This document shows, piece after piece, positions 1-10,584 of a stretch of 64,000 nucleotides of DNA; the first letter of the stretch is position 1, and the number at the start of each line of letters is the position of its first letter. The stretch comes from Acanthamoeba sp. SK_2022b (lineage: Eukaryota > Discosea > Longamoebia > Acanthamoebidae), in assembly GCA_027943245.1 (NCBI GenBank), contig JANDJZ010000028.1, positions 1 to 64,000 of the forward strand. The letters run 5' to 3'. Both the position numbers and the translations under genes were made by a program. Below the pieces are notes generated by a model. It saw nothing but the letters and a program-made list of their open reading frames with translations. It ran no database searches and was not told the origin of the DNA.

Positions 1-1976
1 GCGACAACAAGCAGGCCCAGGCCCACCAGGAGGGCGCCCAGGGCAGCAGCCGCCCCAACGCCGAGGCCGCTAGCTCCACCTCTGCAGCCAAGGACGACGA
101 CTGGCAGCCCGCCAGCCGTAGACGGAAAACTGGCAGCCTTCTTAGGAGGTGCGTGTGCGTGTGCGTGTGCGTGTGCGTGTGCGTGTGCGTGTGCGTGTGC
201 GTGTGCGTGTGCGTGTGCGTGTGCGTGTGCGTGTGCGTGTGCGTGTGCGTGTGCTGACGAGAGACGCGAAAAGGCCGGTCACCCCGAGGGGCAGGGAGGA
301 GGAGACCGAGGACATCGACGACTCGGAGATCTCCAACCTGATCATCGTCACCCAGTCGCCTATGAAGGCCCGTCCGAGGACGCGGAGCAGGGAGGAGGAG
401 GGCGAGGCGCACTCGCACGAGCTGAACCACGACGAGCTCAAGAAGATCAACCAGGACCTCTACCTCTACGAGCAGGAGCTCAGGACGGGCAACCCTGCCG
501 GCGAAGACCAGGAGGAGGTGCTCTGCCCCCCCTCCCAACCACACTTGCCAATTGCACCATTAATCGCTTTCTTTAATTCGCTCTTTCTTATTTCGTGGTG
601 TAGGATGCCAACGGCCAGCTGGTCCCTCGTCGCCTGTACCCGACCAAGAACAAGCGCAAGGAGCAGCGCCGCAGGAGGAGGCAGAGCGTGTTGCAGCGCC
701 GTCCCACCTCCACCTCCACCAACCAGCCCCAGGTCAATGGTGCGAGCCCTTGCCCCGCTCCCCTCATTGTGTTGCACGTGGCGTGAGCGCCTGACGTGCG
801 TGGGCGGTCGTGCGTAGGCGGAGCCGCACCGGCCCAGACAACGGGGCGTGCGGGGTTGACCTCGTCGCAGGCCTACTCGGTGGGCTACATCATCGCCAGT
901 CCGATGAAGTCATCGACCAAGGCCAAGGAACCCGAGTCTGAAGTTGCGGAGGCTCCCGCCACTTCTGCGGACTCGTCCAACATTCAGCATCCCTCGCGCG
1001 AGCTTCTGAAGAAGAACGGCTTCATTCAGTACAACTACGACATGTGGCACGACAACTGCATCAGGGGTGCGGCCCAGCAGCAGCACCGCCGCCACAAGCG
1101 CGCTTCATCGATGAATGGGCTGATGTGCTCACCACGTTGTGGCGCGTGCCTCCCTCCCTCCTATCAGAGAGGAAGGAGCTGGGCGTCGGGCAGTCGAGCG
1201 AGATGAACACGCTCTACCGCTTCTGGTCCCACTTCCTCCGCTCCAAGTTCAACCAGCGCATGTACGACGAAATGAAGGAGCTCGCTCTCGCCGACGCCAA
1301 GCAGGGCTACAGGTAACAGCGTCCCGGCCATTGCTCGTCGCCCCCCCCCCCAATTTAACCCCGCACCGCATGTCTTCGCCCGCGGTGTGTGTTTGTGGTT
1401 GGCATGCTCGGAGCAGGTATGGTATGGAGTGCATCTTCCGGTTCTACAGCTACGGACTCGAGAGGAAGTTCCGTGCGGACATATTTAACGACTTCCAGCA
1501 GTTGACCGTGGAGGATTACAACTCTGGTATCCTCCTCCTTCATCTCTTTCTTTTCTTCAGACTCGTGTTTGTGCCTCGTGTTGCGCGACTCATCCCAAAC
1601 CCACGCAACGCACGCGCAGGGTCACTCTACGGTTTGGAGAAATTTTGGGCCTACCTCACTTACGGCAAGGCCAAGTTGGACAAGGAGGGCGTGCAGCTGG
1701 ACATCAACCCCGACATCCAGTCGTGGCTCAACAAGTACCGCACCCTCAAGGACTTCCGCGAGGGTCCTCAGAACTACGACAACGCCGAGGTAGGGCCTCA
1801 CCCCCCGTAGTCACTGTTTAATAATGTTATAGAATGCGTTTTTTAATTATATATATAAATATATATTTCAAGACTCGCTTTGAACATTGTCAAGCGCTGC
1901 CATTGGACTCATCCTTCTTTTTCCTCCCTTTCAGCGGCCGGCTCCTGTGGTCCAGCCGGAGGTGTCCGCCAACTGA
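1..1976 (+). CDS. LARP1: La-related protein 1 (LARP1), C-terminal part
   Basis: The 5' end lies outside the window. The visible C-terminal half carries a LARP1 DM15 region, three HEAT-like helical repeats that in animals bind the m7G cap and 5'TOP mRNAs. Exons join as: 1-148; about 255-517 ([20 protein letters not shown], a typical LARP1 linker); about 604-735; about 871-1062; about 1166-1312 ([20 protein letters not shown]); about 1417-1525 ([19 protein letters not shown]); about 1619-1790 ([16 protein letters not shown]); and a last short exon 1935-1976 ending in TGA. Spliced phases agree at each join examined. DM15 is the diagnostic feature. The La motif and RRM-like part, if present, are upstream of base 1. 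Cytosolic regulation of ribosomal-protein mRNA translation is the family role and is inferred here. Confidence 0.93.
149..253 (+). repeat. GTGCGT hexanucleotide microsatellite in LARP1 intron
   Basis: About 17 near-perfect copies of a GTGCGT unit fill almost the whole intron. The donor GT is the first base pair of the array, and the acceptor AAAAG lies near 280. An open (Arg-Val)n reading frame through the array is an artefact of the repeat. Confidence 0.9.
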
Positions 1977-2607
1977 TCGAGAGTGGCATTCTCCACCAGT
2001 AGTGGCGCCCGCGTCGACCTGTTGCGGCCGGCGCCTCCTCTCCCTTCGCTTTCCTCCTGCCCAGCTCGTCCCGTCGCGTGTATGTGCAGCACTGAGGCAC
2101 CCCCGCTGTGAGCCCCTTTCTTCAATACACGAAGCCATGAGCGCTTTTGGCAGGAGCCTCTCCCCAACCCTCCACAAATCAGTTTGGGCGAAAGGCTTTG
2201 TGCTTGCTCACCGTTTGGTTGTTTCTACCGCTCGATACAGGTCAGCTGGAAGAGCTCAATTAGACCGAGTACTCGCCGACAGGCACATTGGGGCAAGCAG
2301 ATAACCCACTCTCAACACAACCCAATTTAACATCTCAATTTCGTGTCGCTTGGGTGCTCCTGTCTTGGTGTTGAGGGATCAAGCCCACTTAGAACCTGTG
2401 TACAGGAACTGTGTTGATGTGTGGGCCAGGCCACTGAGAAAGGCAAACATCAAAAATGAACACAGATGGCTGTTCCTAACACCCGTGAACCTTGCGGCTC
2501 CTCCCAAGCTGCGCGCTTGCCACGATAGGCGGGGATCAGAAAAGAACCTTATTTCGTGTTTTCTGTGTTTTCACAGTTCGTGCCGATCATCACAACAGAG
2601 ACCCAAG
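1977..2607. other. Intergenic region between LARP1 and GCAT
   Basis: No gene is supported in these 631 bases. Short ORFs on both strands lack family features or good splice partners. It should contain the LARP1 3'UTR and the promoter of the downstream glycine C-acetyltransferase. I see no clear TATA box, tRNA or repeat. Confidence 0.5.
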
Positions 2608-4648
2608 ATGCGCCGTGCTGTGTCGAGGTCTAGCCGTACTTTTTCTCTTAGTCAGAGGACTGCCGCTCGTGGTACCTGAGGAATCTGCGGAGCCGTGAAT
2701 GCTGAAGTGGTTATTCAATTTAATTTAAACACAGGCGCAACGCGGCTGTATGCTGGTAAGACCAGCGGCGCTTCGGTGTATGCGGCCACTCTGCAGCCCC
2801 GCCTGGACCAGGCCCTTAAGGAAATCGAAGAGGCTGGACTGTACAAGGTGCGGAATCGCTCCAATTCACTTCAAAAAAAACTTTGTAAATGAATTTTTAT
2901 CTTATTAACGGCGTGCACCGTCTCATGATGAGCAGAGAGAGAGGACCATCGTCACCCCGCAGAGCTCCTCGATCAGCGTAAAGGAGCGGTCGGAGCCGGT
3001 CATCAACTTCTGCGCGAACAACTACCTCGGTACCTCTCCGCGCCGAGTAGCCCCGCGCGCCCGCACTCACTCCTTTCCACCGTGTTGTTTTGGTGGCGAC
3101 GTCAAATTGCAACGCAGGTCTTGCCGACAGCCAGGAGCTGATCAACGTGGCCAAGGATCACTTGGACAAGTTTGGGCTGGGCCTTGCCTCCGTTCGTTTC
3201 ATTTGCGGTACGGCCTCTGACCCGCACGCACGTTCACCTGTTGGCGTTGCCGCTAAACAGTATGGACTACCTGCGCAGGCACGCAGAGCATCCACAAGGA
3301 TCTGGAGAGGAAGATCGCAGAGTTCCACAAGACTGACGACACCATCCTGTACACGAGGTGGGCGCACCTCCCTCATTCCCACCCCGTGCCCCAGCTCGCC
3401 GCTCGCGGCCACTCATTCTGCTGTTGCCACACACTTACAGCTGCTGGGACGCCAACGGTGGCATCTTCGAGACCGTGCTGGGCGAGGGAGATGCCGTCAT
3501 CTCCGATGCGCTCAACCACGCGTCGATCATCGACGGCATTCGCCTCTGCAAGGCCAAGCGGTGCGCGAGCTCCAGCCGCGTTACAGACGGGCTTGCCGTG
3601 TTCCATTTTTTCTTTTCTATTTGCATTTTTGATAATGATTTTATTATTTGTAACCAGGTTCCGATACAAGCACTTGGACATGGCCGACTTGGAGGAGCAG
3701 CTCAAGAAGGCCGATGGCGAGGGCGCCAAAGTTCGCATGATCGCCACCGATGGTCAGTGCGCCGTGCCCCTGTCGCGCCAGCTCTCCGTCTGCGACCCCG
3801 GGATGACTCATCGTCGCCTTGTGTTGCTTTCCCCCGTGCAGGCGCCTTCAGCATGGACGGTGACGTGGCGCCCCTGGACAAGATCTGCGCCCTGGCCGAC
3901 AAGTACAACGTACACATGTCGCTGCTGTATCCCATGCGCCCCCTTTTCCTCACGTCTTTCTTTTTTATTTCCTTTCTTTTCTTCGTAGGCTCTCGTGATG
4001 GTGGACGAGTCTCACGCCACCGGCTTCTTCGGGCCTACCGGCCGCGGTACTGTCGCCCCGTTCCACATCACTTCTCGCTTCTGTCCCTCACCCTTCTCCT
4101 CCCATGTGTGTGTGTGTGTGTGTGTGTGTGTGGACAGGAGTGCCCGAGTACTTTGATGTCATGGATCGTATCGACGTCACCAACTCCACGATGGGCGTAC
4201 GCACTCCTGTCTTTTTCACGCGCTCGGCCGCTCTGTCGTTGACTTACAGTTGCCGTAACGTGGGGGCTCGATTGCTATCTGCTGTTGGATCCGTCGATCG
4301 GGGCCTACAGAAAGCGCTCGGTGGCGCCACCGGCGGCTACACCACCGGCAGGAAGGAGATCGTCGACCTCCTGAGGCAGAGGTCCCGGCCCTACCTCTTC
4401 TCCAACTCTCTGCCACCGGCCCTTGTCGGCGCGACCCTCCGAACCTTCGAGCTCCTCACGTACTACTACACCCACACTCTCCGACGCGCCTCCCTCCTTT
4501 CTTGCGTGAGCGCTGACCGGCCCGGATGTCCTGACCACCCACGTGCAGCACATCGACCAAGCTGCGAGACCAGCTGGAGGCCAATACCGCGCGCTTCAGG
4601 CAGGGCATGAAGAAGGCCGGCTTCAACGTAAGCGTTGCTCCTTCCCCA

Positions 4649-4720
<72 letters not shown>

Positions 4721-5060
4721 ATGCTGAACCGAAGTTCGTGCAGGTGTTGGGCAATGATGCCCACCCAATCTGTCCGGTGATGTTGGGCGACGCCCGCCTC
4801 GCGAGCAAGATGGCCGAGGAGATGCTGGCCCACAACATCTACGTCATCGGCTTCTCGTTCCCCGTCGTCCCCAGGGGCGAGGTACCCCCCTCCCCTTCCG
4901 AACCGGCACTGCTGCTTCTGCATTCACCCGGCCCTTGCTTACGCATCTGCCACAGGCTCGCATCAGGGTACAGCTTTCCGCCATCCACACGCCCGAGCAG
5001 ATCGACAAGGCCATCGCCGCCTTCACCGCAGTCGGCAAGAAGCTGAACGTCATCGCCTAA
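2608..5060 (+). CDS. GCAT: Glycine C-acetyltransferase (2-amino-3-ketobutyrate CoA ligase), mitochondrial
   Basis: PLP-dependent alpha-oxoamine synthase. It cleaves 2-amino-3-ketobutyrate with CoA to glycine and acetyl-CoA in threonine breakdown. The first exon (2608-2668) encodes [20 protein letters not shown], an Arg/Ser-rich, acid-free presequence typical of mitochondrial import. It splices in phase to the exon at 2736 ([12 protein letters not shown]). Later exons give [16 protein letters not shown], the [15 protein letters not shown] block, [18 protein letters not shown] (cofactor Asp and His), and TMGKALGG. The Lys of TMGKALGG is the expected PLP Schiff-base residue and sits directly after an intron. 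The final exon ends LNVIA and TAA at 5058-5060. At least ten short introns interrupt the gene. All family landmarks are present, so it should be active. Confidence 0.95.
4104..4133 (+). repeat. (TG)n microsatellite in GCAT intron
   Basis: About 15 TG units end at a GGACAG acceptor, so the repeat takes the place of the usual polypyrimidine tract next to the exon coding for [10 protein letters not shown]. Confidence 0.85.
4648..4718 (+). repeat. Compound (CT)n(TG)n microsatellite in GCAT intron
   Basis: About 8 CT units run directly into about 27 TG units. The tract fills the intron between the exon ending GFN and the exon starting [11 protein letters not shown]. Confidence 0.88.
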
Positions 5061-5321
5061 GCAGCCAACACGCGTCTCAGTTTCTTGCACCTTCCGTTCT
5101 TTCTTTGACCAGAGTTGGGGGCATACGCTATCCCATGCCAATGGGCAAAGACTTTAGCGAGAGTGTGAGCCAAGAGACAAATAAGAGTCCCACCGTGTGT
5201 TCTCCTGGGCCACGTGGGTAAACTTGGTAATTGGCCACCGTCTGGCCGGCACGTGAAGCTCGGGGAAGACGAGAACAGCAGCTTCGGAGGTACGGCCTCA
5301 TTCGATCGGTATTCAGCGTCT

Positions 5322-5505
5322 GGTCGAGGACGGCACAATGCGCCCACTGCGATTGGGTCGGAGAAGTTAGGTGGAAACGAGAGGTTAGACGGAAGACTTG
5401 GCTTTGTTCCAACAAAAAGTTGTAGTCATGTTAGGCCGAACGAGACTCTCGTTTCCACCTAACCTCTCAACCAATCCCAGTGGGCGCATGACGCTGTCCT
5501 CGACC
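5322..5505. repeat. Long imperfect inverted repeat upstream of the secreted-protein gene
   Basis: The left arm (5322-5383) and right arm (5446-5505) are reverse complements over about 60 bases with roughly eight mismatches and one 2-base gap. Perfect blocks are ATGCGCCCACTG and TTAGGTGGAAACGAGAG. The 62-base spacer shows no coding signal. The arms can form a long hairpin that ends about 40 bases before a TATA-like box. It could be a MITE-like relic, a hairpin-forming regulatory element or a small-RNA source. I see no terminal target-site duplication that would settle this. Confidence 0.8.
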
Positions 5506-5546
5506 GACCCTGTGGCCTAAGCCTGATCGACCGAAGTGTCCCCACC

Positions 5547-5553
5547 ATAAAAG
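5547..5553 (+). promoter_or_regulatory. TATA-like box of the secreted-protein gene
   Basis: ATAAAAG lies 77 bases before the ATG at 5630, a suitable distance for a core promoter with a short 5'UTR. A CCAAT motif occurs at 5470-5474, inside the right arm of the inverted repeat. Confidence 0.5.
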
Positions 5554-5629
5554 GCTGGCCTACAGCCGTCATCACTCACTCTTCACCCCAAACCAACTAC
5601 CTATAGACCACCACCAACAACTTTCAGCA

Positions 5630-6265
5630 ATGACCTACTACAGCTTGCTACTGCTACTCGTACTGACCGTAGCCCTTGTTGCCGCACCCGCTGCCCTGGC
5701 CACCGGTACCTTCTATGACACCACCTGCAACGAGGTGCCGTTCACCGCCGCTGGCCTGGCCAGGCTGGAGCCCATCAAGGCATCCAACCTCGGTACCTTC
5801 AACTGCACGGGTTCCTTCACCTACTACGACCCTGCCACGGCTCACGTGGTCTCGTCGTTCAACCTGCCCTGGTTCAGCCAGTCGACCCTCTACGAGCCCT
5901 CTTGCGGTTGCTGGATCACCCGTAGCTACGCGCTCGGTCCCGACGTCGAGCCGCTGGCCATCTACGAGTACGGCAACGCCCTGCCTGGTCGCTCGGAGGA
6001 GGGCACCTGCCTGCACTACGACTGGATCGAGGACGACTCCAACGTGACGCAGTCGATCGCGTTCGGCCGGAACATGGGCTTCGTGCACCGCGATCTGCCC
6101 TACCTGCGCACAGTTGACGGGAGCCTCACCCGCCACCAGTCCTTTTACCTCGTGCCCAACTCGCAAAACGAGCTCGTCGTTATCCGCAAGTTCTCGGAGG
6201 AGGGCTACATCGAGTGGATTCAGAACCTCGTTTGCGTGATGGTGGAGCCGCAGGTCTTGTACTAG
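5630..6265 (+). CDS. Small secreted protein of unknown function
   Basis: An uninterrupted 211-residue ORF, unusual here because nearly all neighbours have introns. Residues 1-24 form a clear signal peptide (Leu/Val-rich core, AALA cleavage site). The mature part has six cysteines, two of them in the close pair SCGC, and two N-glycosylation sequons (NCT and NVT). It is rich in aromatic residues and has no transmembrane segment after the signal. I recognise no family. An extracellular or lysosomal glycoprotein is the reasonable inference. An antisense ORF of similar length lies opposite, but the signal peptide, the TATA-like box 77 bases upstream and the codon pattern favour this strand. Confidence 0.8.
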   Translation: MTYYSLLLLLVLTVALVAAPAALATGTFYDTTCNEVPFTAAGLARLEPIKASNLGTFNCTGSFTYYDPATAHVVSSFNLPWFSQSTLYEPSCGCWITRSYALGPDVEPLAIYEYGNALPGRSEEGTCLHYDWIEDDSNVTQSIAFGRNMGFVHRDLPYLRTVDGSLTRHQSFYLVPNSQNELVVIRKFSEEGYIEWIQNLVCVMVEPQVLY

Positions 6266-6604
6266 GATCACCTGCACTTCCGACACGAGGGTTTCCCGCC
6301 GCTCCACCTCGCCCGCACGAAGCGCCAGGGGATACCGCTGTGTCAGTGCCTTCGGTGGGCTGCCTTCTTCTGCACTCGCCTCCTGTCCCATGACCACCAT
6401 TTCCTCGCCGTTGTAGATCACTGGCATATTTTCCTCTTTTTCAATACACTTTTTCTTCTTTTGTGGCCATCATCGCCTTCTTCCCTTCCCCTTCCTCCAG
6501 TCTTTGTGAGCCAGGCTTGCGTTGATCGTTTTGAGTGTAATTACATGTGAGCCATGGCACAAGAGGCCGAGGGGAGAACCGCAGCACCAGGCCCCGGGCG
6601 GGGT

Positions 6605-8110
6605 TCAGGAGTGTTCCGTGCGGTCGTTGTGGTTGTGCTCACCGGGGGAGCCGCCACCGTGCGGCGGCTGCTGCTGGGGAGCGGCGATGAGGGAGTTCAA
6701 AAAGTCTTCGTCGAGCGAGAAGGGCATGAACGAGGGGTCGAGGTCGAGGTCGTTGAAGGCGTCCTCCACGCCCGCGATGTCCGTCGTCGACGAAGCCGAT
6801 GGCGGCTGGGGGTAGTGATGCGGCGCCGACGACTGCTGCATCGCCGCGCCGAGCGGAATGACGTGGGGCGCGCCGTACTGCGGAGCGGAGGCGGCCGGGG
6901 AGGCGGCGCCGTAGAACGGGGAGTAGAAGCTGGCGGGAGGCGACGCTCGGGAGAAGAGCGAGGAGGACGAGGCGGAGAGGGACGGGGAGGAGGAGGGAGG
7001 CGACGAAGGAGAGGAGGCACCCATCGGGGTGTCGTCGAACGAGAAGGCGGGCGGGGAGGCCGATGCGGCAAAGACGTTGTTGGGCGAGGGCGGGAACGGG
7101 GCCGCGGCGGAGGGGAACGGCGAGGAGAGCGAGGGGAAGGCCGACGTGGGGGGCATGTGGAAGATGGACGTGGGGCCCTCTGCGGCCGGCTGCGGCCGTC
7201 TTCGCTGCGGATTGGAGAGCACCTGGTCGAACGAGGTCTGCTGGACGTGGGGACCCTCGTCCTCGTCTTCGTCGAGAACACTGTCGCCAGGCACCAAAGC
7301 AAAGCAAAGCGCATGCGTTGAGCCCTCCCGATCGCAATCACGTGTCGACAACAACACGTCCGCCCACTCACCCACGCACATGCACACTGGAGAAATGGGG
7401 AGGTCACCTCATGCTGGCCTTGGGGATGCCGTCCCGCAGTTTGCGCTCGTCCTCCTGCGTGCCGTAGAACACCAGCTGAGGCTGGGACGCCGCGTCCGGT
7501 TTGGCCTGTGGGTGATTGGGGAGGGGGAGGGAAACGCAGCAACGTCAATTGATCGCGCGCGCACGACTGTTCCTCGCGCGCAAGGCGAGCCCACGCGTAC
7601 CTTGCTGTTGGGTCGTCGCGACTTCTTGTTCGACGGTTGCGGCGTAAGGACCCGACCGCCCTTGCCATTCCTCGGCCCGGCCCCCGGCCTCGCGTGGGCG
7701 TACGCCGGTGGGGCGGACTGGGGTCGGCCGAGCGACGTCGGCGAGTGCGCTTGCGGAGAGCCGGCCGGGTCGAACTCCAAGTCGTCGTCCGACGGCGAGT
7801 CGACGACGGGCGACGACAGCGGCTGAATGGACGCGGGCGAGAGGTGAACACCGCCCACCCCGGAGTGGGCTCGTCCTCCTCCCTCGTTGGCCGCGGTGCT
7901 GCTCAGGAACTTCATCTGCGGCAGGGCGCCCGTCGGCGCGCTGGGCGCGGCGGCGCCGGACTCGGGGAAGTAGAGCGTGACGACGTCCGAGATTGGTAGA
8001 CCGTCGTTTCCAAAGAGGATCGTATGTGTGTCGTACGTGGCAAAGAGACCGCCTGTTTACGACAAATGACGGCGCGCTCAGCTATTTAAGCTTGCTCTGC
8101 GGCCGCACAC

Positions 8111-8148
<38 letters not shown>

Positions 8149-9630
8149 GCCAGGAGGAGGAGTGTCGAGCGGTTACCTGTTCTGTGCCGGTACACCTGGT
8201 CGAGCTGGATAGTGGACGACAGGTTCTTCTGCTGGAGGATGGTGTTCATGGTTCGGCGCGCTGCCTCTGGTGGAATGAACTCCGTCCACGGCATTCCAAT
8301 CACCTCACTCTGGACCAAAGAAAGCCAGCCAGCCAGCCAGCGATCGTCAGTGATACGAGCGCGAATGTGGGAGGGCGATGCTGAGGAGGGAAGGAGGGGC
8401 ACCAGCTCGTAGCCGATCATTTGACAAAAGGTGGTGTTGGCGGTGAGCACGGTGGCGGTGCTCTTGCTGAGGTCGTACACCACCATGGGCTGCTCCGCCC
8501 TGCCCTTTGGCAGGGAGGCGCCGGCCCCGATCGACGGGTTGTGGATTGCGGCCGCCGTGGTGGTGGCCTCCACTGCGTTGCTCGCGAATGCCGGCACCGC
8601 GTCCAGCGCACGCAGGGGTCTTCTTGTATTCGTGTGCGTCGTCGACGAGGTGAGTTAAGACACGCACTGGCCATATAAGCCAAGAAGCGATTGCGAGCAG
8701 CAGCCAAGCAGCGGCAAAGAATTGCGCGGTACCGTTGGGTGGGAATCTGCCCGCCAGGTTGCTGGTCGGCCATCTGCGAGAAGTAGTCCATGAGCCGCAT
8801 GACCTGCCACTGGCTCGTCTTGAGCCGAGCGGCCAGGTTGCTGTTCTCGAGCTTGAGGTGCAGCACTTCATCGTCCAGCCGCTTCTGGTCGCCCTTGAGC
8901 TTCTTCAGCTCCTTCATGAAGTAGATGTTCAAGTTGTTTTGCTTGGGCGATATCTGCTGATCGGACACACATTCGAAGGACGCCCACGTTAAGTGGAAGC
9001 AACGCCACGCCACAGTGCGCGAGTCGATGTGCGTGCAGGGAGTCAAGCGTGCGAGGCGATGGGTACCTCGCTGGTGGCGGGAGCATCTTCCTGCATGCGG
9101 CTCGCGCTGGGAGCGGACGCACTGGTAGGCATTGGGTCCTCCATGGGTGTGGCCTCGGGAGGAGGTTGGTGCTGAGCCGCTGTGGGCGAGGGAGTGGAGG
9201 GAGGCGATGAGGCCGGCACCACATGCGGCTTCGGAGGTGCCCGAGCGGCAAACGGATCGCGCAACGCCTCGAACGCGGGCGTGGATGGCGGCGGCGGCAG
9301 CTCTTGGGGCGGCACCGTTGACCGAGGCATCTGATTCCATAGAAGTCAGAAAGCAATTTAAAAAAGGAGGAAAGGAGGAGGGCACTACCGAAGGTATAGA
9401 TCCGAGATCTATGCCAATGCACATGTGGGGGACGCCCAATCGCACACAGCGCGAACACGGTCGCACGCCATCACAATGCTCCGCTTGGTTATCTTTCTAT
9501 AAGGGCAAAATCGAGAGATCAATTGAAATCATCGCAAATCCCCCCCCCCCGTTAGGGTCTACGTGGAGCAACGGTGCCGTACCTGGCATAAGAAGCAGGA
9601 AGAGATCTTCCTCTTTTTGTTTTGCGACAT
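6605..9630 (-). CDS. Zn2Cys6 binuclear-cluster / PAS-domain transcription regulator
   Basis: The first exon starts at 9630 (MSQNKKRKISSCFLCQ). It splices in phase to KDNQAEHCDGVRPCSRCVRL and PHMC, completing a C-x2-C...C...C-x2-C...C zinc cluster with a basic N-terminus. A Pro-rich linker (9066-9330) is followed by an exon (about 8735-8960) with a charged coiled coil. A PAS-like domain follows, split over two exons: SKSTATVLTANTTFCQMIGY, then SEVIGMPWTEFIPPEAARRT. The C-terminal half is Ser/Pro/Ala-rich with an acidic, hydrophobic end (DIAGVEDAFNDLDLDPSF), resembling an activation domain. The order cluster, coil, PAS recalls fungal ERT1/AcuK-type regulators of carbon metabolism. Nuclear DNA binding follows from the fold; the target genes are unknown. 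Confidence 0.87.
8113..8146. repeat. (CA)n microsatellite in intron of the PAS regulator
   Basis: About 17 CA units on the plus strand read as TG on the coding strand. They lie in the intron between the second PAS exon and the exon starting GGLFATYDTHT. Confidence 0.85.
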
Positions 9631-9914
9631 GCGCTGCAGTGATGCTGAGATAAATCAACGGTCGAATGCAATTGCGATGGCTTGTGCTGTCTCGTTCCAG
9701 CTCTTCACGTGAACTGCCCCACGAGGGCGGTACACGTCATCCGTTGGTATGATAGGAATGAAATGGAATGCGAGTTATCATTTTACGAAATTTATCCCTT
9801 TCTTTTCCGCTCTCCTCTTCCCAGAATGTCGTCTGGTTTTTGTTGCATGAACCTATTTTTCTACACTAGCAGATCAGCTTGCGTTCAGAGTGAAGCAGTG
9901 GAGATAAGGCACAC

Positions 9915-10521
9915 ATGGCGTTGGTGCTCGAAGAGGTTGTGGTGAAAGATCAGCTCATGAAGCTGTTGAGCCAGCTCGAAATCACAGAGTACGACCTGTA
10001 AATAATGAATAATAAATAAAAAAAACCATATTGCTGACCCACTGACACTCCTACCAGCGTGACGGAGGAAGAGCTGCTTGAGGCTTTGCAGGCCAAGGGA
10101 GCAAGCGACCCGCATTACCTGGCCCTGTGCGCCCACCTCGCGAGCGAGTTCGCGTCGTGGGTGGAGTTCCTCGCAGGCAATGACAACCCCAGCCCCGTGC
10201 ACATCCCCACCGACAGCGCCGAGGCCCTTGCGCAGGGCCTCGTGCCCATCCTGCGGAAAGAAGGTGCCGCCTTGCACAGTGTCCTTCGATGGTCTGACCA
10301 GGGATGGCACTGCTCATACATAACCTTCCTCCACTGGCCTGTGTAGGCGCGCACCGATTGGTGAGCAAGTTTGGTCTGGACGGCGACGCGCCCCTGCAGA
10401 CTTTCTCCCAAAAGGCCGACCTCTTGGGCACGTTCACTCCCCACTGCCCTTCCCGCAGCTTTCTCACGCTTCATTCACCGTGGCCAATCCTGTGACCTGA
10501 CCCATCTGCCCTTCACAACAC

Positions 10522-10584
<63 letters not shown>

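Noticed and set aside
142..450. Long ORFs with (Arg-Val)n or (Thr-Arg)n on both strands
   Set aside because: They are the translation of the GTGCGT microsatellite in a LARP1 intron.
5654..6427. 257-codon minus-strand ORF opposite the secreted protein
   Set aside because: It lacks domains or a signal, and its Arg/Val/Glu-rich sequence is what GC-rich antisense of this gene would give. The plus strand has a signal peptide and a TATA-like box.
6697..7851. 384-codon Arg/Pro/Ser-rich minus-strand ORF
   Set aside because: It runs through introns of the PAS regulator in the wrong frame. The true exons read with family continuity in another frame.
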